Origin: Paragordius varius
Taxonomy: Eukaryota > Nematomorpha
Direction of reading: 5' to 3'
Assembly (NCBI GenBank): GCA_964247055.1
Contig: OZ176055.1
Location: 8,680,001 to 8,744,000 of the forward strand
DNA length: 64,000 nucleotides
Part shown: in pieces, positions 52,101 through 62,557 of the stretch
Layout: each line of letters begins with the position of its first letter
How positions within the stretch are numbered: the stretch's first letter is position 1
The notes under the pieces: model-generated
Seen by the model: the letters and a program-made list of their open reading frames with translations, nothing else
Told to the model about the DNA's origin: nothing
Database searches by the model: none
Made by a program: the position numbers and the translations under genes

Positions 52101-54844
52101 ATTAGCAGTAAATTTTGATATTAAAAATAAGCAGCCTTTGTTTAAATAGGTTGGGGCACTGAATTTGAGATTGTGCTATTTCAAAATCTGTAAAAAATAA
52201 AGCTGTTTGCTTTGTTAATTGATTGATTTCCAAAAAATCAATGTCAAATGGGAACTTAGCACATTCGACTCTATTAAGCTTTAACTGCTAGAGAAACTTT
52301 ATAATTATTAATTTTGTCGGACCCTTTATTTTTATTAACATTCTCCGTATGTTTGAACGCATTAATAACAACCTCTTCTGCAGTTAGTACGTCCGTCCAT
52401 ACAAACTGCGGAAATCGGGGAAAAAATAGCCATATGAAATATATATTCTGAGAAATGTATTAGGATTATCATGATCCTTCTGGTTTTAGTCATGACGAGT
52501 GATATAAGAAAGTTATTTATGCTAAGTGCTCCATATCAGAAAATGGCAAAATTTGCGCACATTATTTTAAATAACTTTTGCTTCATTCCAAAAAATATCA
52601 CTAAAATATATCATTAAATAAAAGAAAAACAATGTTTTCAAAAAATTGTGATTTTTAGATATGGGCTTTGAAAGTCCAAAATTTTTTTGCCCTTTCTAAA
52701 ATGAGCTAGTTCTCTTAAAATAAACGCAAATATGAAAATCCTAAATGTTAAATTTTGATATTAACTAAAACTGTTTTTTTTAAAAAAATGCATACTTTTT
52801 TTACAAAATTTAAATTTTTTGTTGAAGCGTAGTTCATATTTTGAGGCATGATGGAAACGGTTTATAAAGCTGTAAGATGCCATAAAAATACTTTTTGTAT
52901 ATAATTCGATGCATTTCTGTCACGTCAGAAATTGATCAAAATATTCGTTCAAAATTTTGAAGCAAACAAACTTTTAAATAAAAATTCTGAAGCGGAAATG
53001 TTCATCATCGAATTATATAGAAAAATATTTTTACAAAATCTTAAAGTGTTCAGTATGCTTTTTTCAAAAATATTTTTAGTTGATATCGACATTTAGCATA
53101 TACTATAATTTTAATGGCGCAATGCCGGCATATTTGCTTTTATTTTTAGAAAACTAGCCCACTTTAGGAGAAGTAATTTTGGACTTTGGGACACATCTAA
53201 AATTAAAATATTATAAAAATCTTGTTTTGCTTTTTATAGGTAGTTTATAATATATATTAGTGATAATTTTTGGAATAATGCATTTAGCTTCTACAAAAAA
53301 AATTATTTAAAAAAATATGCACAAATAGAGCACATACCAAAAAAGTGTATATAACTTTCTTATAACACTCGTAAGGTCCAAAAGCACCATGATAATCCTA
53401 TCAGAATATATAAATATATATATTTCATCAGATTATATTTCTGTTGACACTGTGTATATTGGATCCATAAATGAGACTTGTTATAATCGAACTGTTGATT
53501 AACCATAATTTCGTTTTTGTCTGAGTAAGAAATCAATGTTTGATAATAATTATGATTTAACCAAAAATTTAGCATAACTTGATGTGTTTACAATTTTTGA
53601 TATTTAGCAAAATGCACGTATCTAAGCGCTCATTTTGTCCTTGGATTTATGTTAACAATACGGACCATAACCGATGGCCCAAGCGTTTTATTGAAGTTGA
53701 ATGTATGCATAAAGCTGGCTCTGAATGCGGGACCAGTTATAGCGAAAGTGATAACACTAATGCTGAAAATGGGGTGTCGAGACCGCTTGCATTGAGCAAA
53801 AGTGAATGCCAGCCCGTATATTATGAAGCTAAAGTACTTTATGTACAGGTATATATTTTCTATTTTTGAAATCATAAATGGTTGATCTATTTTCATATAC
53901 TTTTTAATAAATTAATCGGGTAAGTATATCTCTATCTCAATATTTTGTACACATTACAAATTTTTATTGTTAGATATCCCTGTTTTAAATTTTTAATTAT
54001 GTTGAGATGTCTGGTTTTGTGTATTCTTCTCTTCTGACGACTCTCACCGAACACATATATTAGTTGATTTTAATCCATAAGTGATCCACTTATTAAATAA
54101 TTTTTATCATATATACCATTTACAGTTCAAATTCACCTATGAACAATTCAAATTTACCCTAAAATAAATTATGTATTTTTTAGATTAAAAACTACCTTTA
54201 TTTTATAAAATTTTTAAGATATGAAATTCTGTTTAAAATTAATTTAATGCTGAAATAACAATAAGATATGTCGTAAATATATATTTCATATTGATGAGTT
54301 ATATTATCCCGAAAACACATAGTTTATTTTTAGGGTGAATTTGTTCAGGGGTGAATTAAAACGAGGGTCAATTTGAATTGTTCAAGGGTAAATTTGAATT
54401 GTAAATGGTATATTAATAAAAAACCGGGTAACATAATCAAATTGAAAAAATGAAAGTCTCGCTAACTCCAACTATTTTTGAAATAACATGATTTGATCTG
54501 TCAAACACAACTTTCTTAATATACTTGTTCTATGTCAATATATTTAGCCGTGTGAACCCGCCGTACCTAAACTGTTAGATCATCGTTATGTTAGTGTTAA
54601 AGGCGATATGATATCCCTGAAAATGGCATGCGTTTGTACGTCAAAACGTACGCCTCTAACGCGTGATGAAGTATACATCAAGGACAAGGTTATTGATTGG
54701 AAAAAGGGTTTGCCAGGTACTGACCGGTTATTTTCTAAACGTGCAAAAAATGAAATTTATCCTCGATTTGGTTTGGCTGCTCCATCCCGACACATATATA
54801 ATGATTATGCTGATATGTCTATGCGAAATGGAGATGGGAACTAG
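49197..54844 (+). CDS. Secreted cystine-knot precursor, trunk/PTTH-like
   Basis: Exons 49197-49834, 53608-53848 and 54548-54844 join in phase to 391 aa. It has an N-terminal signal peptide (VFLIVLLLITPSNG), then a pro-region of about 190 residues with basic sites (KDRIRRSLR). A dibasic site MHVSKR (215-220) follows, just before SFCPW. The C-terminal domain fits the trunk/prothoracicotropic-hormone spacing: N-x-x-P-x-RFIE-x-x-C, a second Cys eight residues on, then SECQPVYYEAKVLYV, where Cys to Leu is ten residues as in PTTH. It closes with HRYVSV...MACVCTSKR, like the PTTH end W-V-x...VACLCT. Such ligands activate the Torso receptor kinase. Odd points are a long insert between the second and third cysteines and about 66 residues after the last Cys. 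An IL-17-type fold is the main alternative, because PWIYVNNTDHNRWP also resembles IL-17. The gene is well supported; the family is likely but not certain. Confidence 0.68.
50230..51240 (-). mobile_element. Dead mariner transposon, copy 2
   Basis: It is the same family and orientation as the copy at 44400-45550. On the minus strand KKTVESYRLLAETYGES reads near 51070-51020, then KVRERSGRLHTAKTPKGK from about 50955. The rest is broken by stops. It lies in intron 1 of the trunk/PTTH-like gene. The ends are approximate. Confidence 0.72.
52450..53420. repeat. Large foldback element, family F, copy 2
   Basis: The arms are inverted: GATTATCATG...GACGAGTGATATAAGAAAGT near 52470-52515 pairs with ACTTTCTTATAACACTCGTA...CATGATAATCC near 53350-53400. 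The arms and the TGGCGCAATGCCGGCATATTTG block resemble the copy at 41560-43830. It lies in intron 1 of the trunk/PTTH-like gene. Confidence 0.6.
54111..54412. repeat. Foldback MITE, family A
   Basis: ATACCATTTACAGTTCAAAT at the left and TTTGAATTGTAAATGGTATA at the right. It lies in intron 2 of the trunk/PTTH-like gene. Confidence 0.85.
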
Positions 54845-56514
54845 GAAAAATAATGAATATTTACTCTGAATTTTAAAACAATATGACTACATATATTTTT
54901 TGTTGTTTTTTAATTATATTTTAAATGTAACCATATAATTAATAAATTGTGATCATCGTATGATCAATAATTTTATTATTTTTATGATCCGTATATTTAT
55001 AGTAATGAGTATATTTTCGAATTTTGATTTCGTAAAATTAGACAAGTTGCAGTAACTTTAAACAGAAATGCGCAAAGCTAGTTAGCAAATATGATATTTT
55101 AAATATGAATTAAATGCCTATATGGTTTATAATATACGTGACACAAGCACTTAGTCCAAAAATTATAAGTGTTGGTTAAAATCTGACATTTTAGTCGAAA
55201 AACTTCAATTAACATTTGTAAGTAAATTTATTTTAAAATTTTGGGCATCGAAATTCGTTTAACCTAGTTTTTATTATTATAAAATTTGAAATATTGCATG
55301 CATAAATATTATAATATTGTATATTTATACTTCAAGACCTTTTTAAGGTAGTTGTATGCCTCCAGGCCATAATTTAAATATTAAAATATTTTTAGCATTG
55401 GGCCTATTTAATAATATGCTTGCTTTTGGCTTTTAGGCGCATGATACAATAAAACGCATTTTGGAAATAATTCTCGTCTCAAACTTGTTCGCCGCCATTT
55501 TTTTCTTATTTTCTCGCTAATACAACTGGTAAAAAGTATAATGTTATAAAATATAAATAACTAACTAAAAGCTTTATAAGCATGATATGATTTGCGACAT
55601 TTTTTAGGTTATCTATTGGGGTTTCTAGAACTTAAAAAACTGTATAAATTCTAAGTTTTATTAAAATGCAGGAGAGGGTTGAGTAATTATATATTATCCA
55701 ATACATTAAAAACTGTAGTTTGTTTTTTTTCAAGCATATCATCACATAAAATATACTCGTTAACATCTTTCGATTTATTTTAAGAAAAACTGGCTCATCT
55801 TAGAGGTAAAAATGAGAAAGTTTTACAGTTTTGCTTTTTTGTTTATGATATTTTTATTATGTTTATTGGATTGAAGAATTCAACTTCAAATAATTTTAGC
55901 CACAATCGGGGCTGATTTTGGATTTTTTGGTATGCTTCGTTTAAAATAAGATATTTCTTAAATGACTGCTGACCATAAGAATGCAAAACAAATTTCTAGC
56001 CTTACATATATATATATTGGTGGTTTGTTGCATAAAACGTAATATATCCATTGTTGTATATAAATGGGCTCATAAGTTTGCCAACATTAAATAAGCCTTT
56101 AGTGAACTAATGCTAAAAATATATAATCTAATAATAACATATTTATAATAACAAATAAAATGGGCTCTCCGAAAATCATGACGTGTTTGTTCAGGTGAGC
56201 AATGTAACATTTTCATTGAATTTTAATATTTTAAATTGGAAATTAATTTATGTTTAATCAATAAAAAATATTTTTTCTTGAATTATATTAGATCGCATCT
56301 GCGTCAACATACAAGGTCACATGTATCTCATTAATATTTAATTATATAAAGATCCATATATATATATATATATATATATAAACAGCTATTTTCAATTAAA
56401 TATGCATGGCCCCAAAATTGCTAAATTTAGTTTTTGAGGGCGTTTATAAGGTTTATATTGATATATCAAACATTTCCGACTATTTTTATTTTTTTAAAAA
56501 ATATTTTCAGCAAA
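54845..56514. other. Spacer and 5' region of the inotocin-like gene
   Basis: It includes a dispersed repeat at about 55430-55730 (partner at 3600-3920) and a (TA)n run near 56356-56382. The ATG-bearing exon of the inotocin-like gene starts at 56511 after the acceptor TATTTTCAG. A non-coding first exon must therefore lie upstream, but I could not place it. Confidence 0.5.
55430..55730. repeat. Dispersed repeat, partner of 3600-3920
   Basis: Shared order of blocks: GGCGCATGATACAA, TCTCAAACTTGTTCGCCGCC, CTAAAAGCTTTATAAGC and AAAACTGTAGTTTG. Identity is moderate and the family is unknown. Confidence 0.4.
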
Positions 56515-59500
56515 ATGAGAATTCCTGTCTTATTACTTTTATTTATGGTTATGATTGCGGATGCTTGCTACATTACAAATTGCCCAGGAAAGCGCAAGAG
56601 GGCATTTGATTCCGCATTTACTATCCATAAAAGATTCCTTTACAATCAAATTCACGAAGTATATTTTCCTATTTTTTTTAATAGCTCTTGAAACAGAGCT
56701 CGTTATTTACTCTTTTGAAACTTTATCTTGATTTATACCACACTAGCTTGCCATATACGTATGATAAAAATTATTGTTCATAGACTAAAGTCAAGGATAA
56801 GAGGGAGACTGTTTTAGTGGACCTAGAACCATAAGCTTATCTTAAAACCGTTTTGAACCTTTTACTTTTGATGATGTTTCTTATATCAGAATTTCTATTC
56901 GGAAGTAGCTTCGTTAATTTTGTTTTTTTTTAGTCAAAGCATATATTTTAGAATTTAATTTTAACTGACTGGTTTGACTGCATTTATTAGCATCCAAACC
57001 GGATACTATGTTTTGGGAGTCTTCATTCTATACATATATGTAACATAATACGCCCTAGCACAATCAATATTTTTAACCTGATAATCATTTATAAATAAAT
57101 GAAATAACTTTTTGCCTAGTAAACCCTTACCTTGCCCAATTATAATTGGTTTAATATAGTTGTAAAAATTTTAAAGGCATACTCATTCGTTTAATTTTTT
57201 TGAAAGGGAAGGGTAGAATTAGCATTCCATTACGCCCACGCAAAGAATTAAAATATGGTAATTATTTTATGATTGTCTAATACAATGTTTCTGGAACAAA
57301 TTTTCACTTTTTCAACCTTTAAAATAGTGGCTAATACACTGTTTACCGGGATAATATATTAAATTATTTAATGATACGCTTATTTTTAATGCTGAAGAAA
57401 TGTTGTTAAAACTTTTAAAAATGATGGAAATGTCTATTGGTTATTAGTAAACTATGAGTTTAAACAGCAGTAATAAAATTTTATATTACAAATTGTTATA
57501 ATTTGACTGGCATATTCAGAAATATAAATTTGTATTTAATATCGTATTTTGCTCTCAGGAGATTTCAAATGTTGCATCAGATCTATGTTCTTAAATAAAT
57601 ATGTAATAGGATTGGAACTGATTGGTTAATCGTTCATATGGGCATTCGTAACCGTGACTGCGCTCGGGATAAACAAATAATATTACATATACCAAATCTT
57701 TTTAGTAATTTATATGTAGAGTATTGGCAGAGGCAATATCCTGGAAAATGTGTGGGCCTATTTAAATTATAAAAGGGAATAATTTTGTGTTTTTTGGATT
57801 AGCTTTTTTGCCTCACCCATGTGATGGGGCTAAGGATCAAATATTGGCCTAGATGCATAAGATCCATTCGAATTTAACGATTGAGTTTTCTGATATTTTA
57901 ATGAAACTGGTCGAGTCATTTTTTAAAGTTGTCCCTCAGTTTATCCCGGCCTTCCCCCTGAATGTGTTTTGGAACAATGGGTTTTTAAGCAATTAAGAAA
58001 TTGTGTAGGCCCATTCGAATTCAAAAATGTAACATAAATTTTTATAAATACGCCAAGAATAAGTCATTTATCTACCCGTCGTTTAGCCCGACCTTCCATT
58101 TGAAAATAAGGGTTTATCTACAATCTGCATTTTCCCATAAACCTGTACGCCCTATCAAATTTAATAGTAAAATTTTTTTATTTTTTAAATGCACCGAGGG
58201 TGGTAGAGCCATTTTACGTATTAGCCACTCATACCCACCTCGTCCTACTTAATAAAGGAGTTTTTATAATAAGTGAAGGCTTTTAACTTATTTTCAGAAA
58301 ACGTGTAGGCCCATTTAAATACAAAAGCAAAATTTTATTCCATTATGGATGTTTAGTTCATTTTCATCCTCCTTATAATTTCCTTAAATCAAGTTTTTTG
58401 ATAAAAAATTAAATCATCCCAAAATTCAAAAGTAAATTTGGAAATTTATAAGGACATATGAAGAGGTTAATGGCCCTATATATTTATGAACTAAAAGATT
58501 ATTGCTGATTTTGCAATTAGGCGCAAAGTAGGGATTCACCCTCTGTAAATTTACATCGAATTAAAAATTGTGCGAAACACATTTCTAGGTTTCGTATAGC
58601 CTCATTATCGTATTTTATTGCAGGGAGGTCAAATCCCTTGTTATAGCCCTAAAATGTCCCAACTTTTATCTAAATACTATAATATAAATAAAGTTTTACC
58701 ACTTTGGGAAATAAAATATTTATAAATTGACAATAAGTGTCTTCTTACAGAGTTTTAATATGAGCATATTTGTATGATGCAATAATATTAGTGAATGTGA
58801 AACCCCGTAAAGATATGGTAAGTATTTTTAGTGATATTTTAATAATTTTTATCTCCGCTCATGGTATCGCAAATTTTATTAGGCCAATTCACTAATTATT
58901 TTTAAGATCAAAATCATGCGACACGCGATAAAAATATTAAAAAATGGTAACTTAAAATTACTTTTATGTACTATATTAAATTTTTAATTTATCGTATATT
59001 AAACTGTGTGTAAAAAAAATTTTAATTGTAAAAAAAATTTTAACAAAAAAATTTTTTTTTCATGAGATAGCTTATGACCAACGTATTCATTTGCCGCAAA
59101 ATTTTTTATTTATTGACAACCTAGTTTTTGAAATATTAAGAGAAAATCGCAATCGGGCAAAAAGTGAAAATTAAGGATAATTCAAAAGAATGATAAAATC
59201 TGAAATATTATCGTTTATTATCATTTAAGGAGATATTTTCAATATATAAATAGCCTAAAATCATATAGTTAGCGTTTCTATAAAATTTCAGGTCAAAAGA
59301 TGGCGTTTTTCTTTTTTCACACTTAAAAGACTAAAAAAATTTAATAAAACTATATTAAAATAATTTTTTTTAATTATTTACTACCTAAACTCACTATTAA
59401 AATTTTAATATTCATATTTTATTCAGGAAAACTTCTATATCAAAATAAAACCAAAAATATTGTTTTTTATTTTTGCATTTTTTTGTGGTTTATGAGTGTA

Positions 59501-62213
59501 TTAAAAATTTATACTGTTTTATTTTGGATTCTTACATGAGTGGGAATTATTAAGTATATAATTTTTGCTAAATAGGATTTAATATTAGTGAAATATCAAC
59601 CAACAATCCGTACAAATCCAAATACAAATATTAATTTGTTATAAAACAGACTTAAAGGAAATTGTAAGGATTGTTGGTTGATATTCAACTACTTTTAAAT
59701 CCTATTTTGCATAAATTATAAACTTAATAATTCCTAATCATTTAAGTTCCAAAATAAAACAGTATAAAATTTTTATACACTCATAAACCAGATGATAAAA
59801 AATGCAAAAATAAAAAACAGTATTTTTGGTTTTATTTTGATTTTGAAGTTAATTTTCCTGAATAAAATATGAATGTTAAGTATTTAATAGTGAGTTTAGG
59901 TAGTAAATAATTAAAAAAAAATATTTTAATATAGTTTCATTTAATTTTTTAGCCTTTTAAGTGTGATAAAAGAAAAACGCCATCTTTTGACCTGAAATTT
60001 TATAGAAACCCTAACTATATGATTTTAGGCTATTTATATATTGAAAATATCTCCTAAAATGATAATAAATGATAATATATCAAATATCATTATTTTTTGA
60101 ATTATCCTTAAATATCCTTAATTTTCACTTTTTGCCCGATTTCGATTTTCTCTCAATATTTCAAAAAAGGTTGTCAACAAATGAAAATTTTTGCGGAAAA
60201 TGAATGATCATAAGCTATCTCATGAAAAAAAAAATTTTTTGTTAAATCAAAATGACCCTCTTTTTTGCGCACAGTGTTATGTGCTTTCAAGCGGAAAATC
60301 TAATAGGCTATTTTTCATTTTATATAACATATATTAGCATTTGTGTGTTGACTAATTATCGTTAATGACTACATTTATACGCGGTCAGGTACACTATTTT
60401 TTGATTGCAAACTTATTACATATAATAACCAATTCAATCATTTATTATTATCAAGTAAGCATTTTAAATAATTGAAAATTTCCCTTAAAAATTTATTTTT
60501 TATGACACTCTATAGTAAATTATTTTCCTATTCCAAATTTTTTAATGCATCGATTCGCAACATTAAACAAAAACTCTATATTCTCCACATTTTAGTTGTT
60601 TGAATCTTTATTTAGTTTTGATATTCACAGCACCTTTTATTCGTTGCATTCATTTCGCTCATATGCCGTTGAAAATCTTGATTTATATTGAAAAATGCAT
60701 CGTTGCATATTTCATTGGATTAAACGCCATCTAACCTTTGTTTCATTGTTTCCTCTTTGTCAAACCCTCTTTCTAATAAGTCAGAAATTTATTTGAAAAT
60801 CCACCGGGAAAACTATAATTTTTTAACATAAAACAGATAACTTAAACAGTAAATAATCCTGATTAATGAAGTATGACCGATTCGTTAGATATTTATGAAA
60901 ATTTTTGATTTAAACTAGGACAGAAAAGTAATTTTCGATTTTGCCTGATAGAATTGCTTTAAAGGTACGCTAATCAAAAATAAGTGAATTTCCTTAAGAT
61001 TACGCATACAATCAGGATCAATTTTCAAAATATAAACCAAAGTTAAATCTTCTCGGAGGAATAGAATGTAAACGTGAAATAGAAAATTGTATAAACCATA
61101 TAAATATTAAACTATGAGGACAAAAATAATTTAGATTTTATTTTTTACATCCAGTGTCCTTCGTGTCAAATCGACGGGAGTGAAGGAAAATGCTTCGGCC
61201 CCAATATTTGCTGTAATGATACTAATGGTTGCCATATTTTACCAATGGGACAATCAAATCCATGTGCTATCGAAACATCGCTAGATGAACCATGCCAACC
61301 CGTTGGAAAGGAATGTGCTGGAAGCCTAGGTGGCTGTATAGCTGGTCTTTGTTGTACTCCAGGTGCGATTTTTAATTACTATTTTTTGTTTTTATAAGTT
61401 CTAATAAGTTATGGACTGTTTTATTTAACTTCTTCTAAAGATTTTTTATAAAGTATTTATATCGGGACCATTCTGTGGTTCTTCATTCTCAAAATAAAGT
61501 TTTAAGGAGATTTATTTCTCACTCTATGTACTTTTAAATTTTTGTGAAAAGATACATCAGCCAACGACGGCATTTTGAAGCAGTTTGTAAGCTTCTATGA
61601 ATTGACTTTTTTTTAAACACAATGTAAAATGATATTTTTATAATTTTTAAACATTATTATTGAATTAATATTATCAGATAATAAAAATTTTCAATGACCA
61701 AGTTTTGTTTGAAAAGCTATATACCATTCACTATCATTTATTAATAATCCTTAATCATCGCAAACGCCTTTCAAAATGCTTGAAGGTAGTTTATTTTGAC
61801 TGCGTGACACAGTTTTACATAAAGATACTATCAAAATGATTTAACTTTTAATTTTCTTAGTGATTTTTTAAATAGTTTTGCATAAATATTTATATTTTGA
61901 TGACCGAAGTTCAAATGAGACTCTCTGGAATATTAATTTGTCATTCTAAATGTTGAGCCATGTGATTGGTTCGCCATTGATTTTTATCAAAATAAATAAG
62001 CCCAAAATGGATTAGACATTTATACTTTTTTGTTCCCTTTCAATATTTGTCCTTTTTATAATGATAAAAATAATAGTTGACATATGTCTGTCAATTTTCT
62101 TAAGACTGCGTGCGTGGTGACAAAAAGTCTACCAAAGTTTGACAGTATCCAAATAGCTTATTTAAACATTTTTAGATGGGTGCTTGCGAGATATATCATG
62201 CATACAAGAATAA
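56515..62213 (+). CDS. Avpl: Inotocin (vasopressin/oxytocin-like) neurophysin precursor
   Basis: Secreted neurohormone precursor. Exons 56515-56658, 61155-61362 and 62176-62213 join in phase to 129 aa, and the three-exon layout matches the family. A 17-residue signal peptide (MRIPVLLLLFMVMIADA) is followed directly by CYITNCPGKRKR. C18-C23 form the ring, and ITNCP is the arthropod core. A 19-residue spacer with a further KR leads to neurophysin. It keeps all 14 cysteines, including CPSCQ, GKCFGPNICC, GLCCTPDGC and a final Cys, then a stop five codons after DGCLRD. Neurophysin carries and folds the hormone in the secretory granule. The hormone is odd. Family members have two residues between Pro7 and the amidation/cleavage signal GKR (for example CPRGGKR), but here GKR follows Pro7 directly, so the predicted product is the seven-residue amide CYITNCP. 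Intron 1 is 4.5 kb and contains a 1.3 kb palindrome. Confidence 0.93.
57740..58420. repeat. Diverged tandem repeat, about 250-300 bp period
   Basis: The block GTGTAGGCCCATTTAAAT-ACAAAA recurs near 57752, 58002 and 58303, each followed by loosely similar sequence that ends in a pyrimidine-rich CCCTCC/CCTCCT stretch. It lies in intron 1 of the inotocin-like gene. Confidence 0.5.
59002..60279. repeat. Large 1.28 kb palindromic foldback element
   Basis: Two arms of about 590-630 bp mirror each other nearly base for base. CATGAGATAGCTTATGACCA pairs with TGATCATAAGCTATCTCATG, AGATGGCGTTTTTCTT with AAGAAAAACGCCATCT, and the centre ATCAACCAACAATCC with GGATTGTTGGTTGAT around a spacer near 59605-59660. 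The tips resemble AACTGTGTGTAAAAAA / TTTTTTGCGCACAGTGTT. No coding frame is present, so it is a non-autonomous foldback transposon or a recent inverted duplication. Confidence 0.85.
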
Positions 62214-62557
62214 TGACATGGTCCAGACGCTAGCGATTTTTTTAAATTTCAAATCATTTATTTAAAACATATAAAAAATTTAGAATCAATTGTATATCAC
62301 ATGTGTTAATGATGTTTACATATCAATAAACTAATCTATAATTGCAATATATAATAGTATTAATTAATATACATATAAATATGGGGGTGATTAGCAAAAT
62401 TGCTGCTTATAAAATGCCGTTTTTAAGGTTTTAAACCCGATTCAGCTTTATACTTTTTTTGTCTCTCTTCATGCAACAATCTATAATAGAGCAAGAGGAA
62501 AAGGGCATTTCTTCCAATTTTAACACGTAACTTTATTGATGAGAGCTAATTCATTTA
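62214..62557. other. Tail-to-tail spacer, inotocin-like gene and dpp
   Basis: Only 344 bp separate the two stop codons on opposite strands. The segment must contain both 3' UTRs or they overlap. No other feature is seen. Confidence 0.55.

Noticed and set aside
53630-53896. Minus-strand 88-codon frame
   Set aside because: Antisense to exon 2 of the trunk/PTTH-like gene.
53608-54844. Assignment as an IL-17 cytokine
   Set aside because: The PW...NR-x-P stretch fits, but the cysteine spacing (eight residues between the first two domain cysteines, Cys to Leu of ten) and the VACxCT-like end fit trunk/PTTH better, and insects are not known to me to keep IL-17. It is kept as an alternative.
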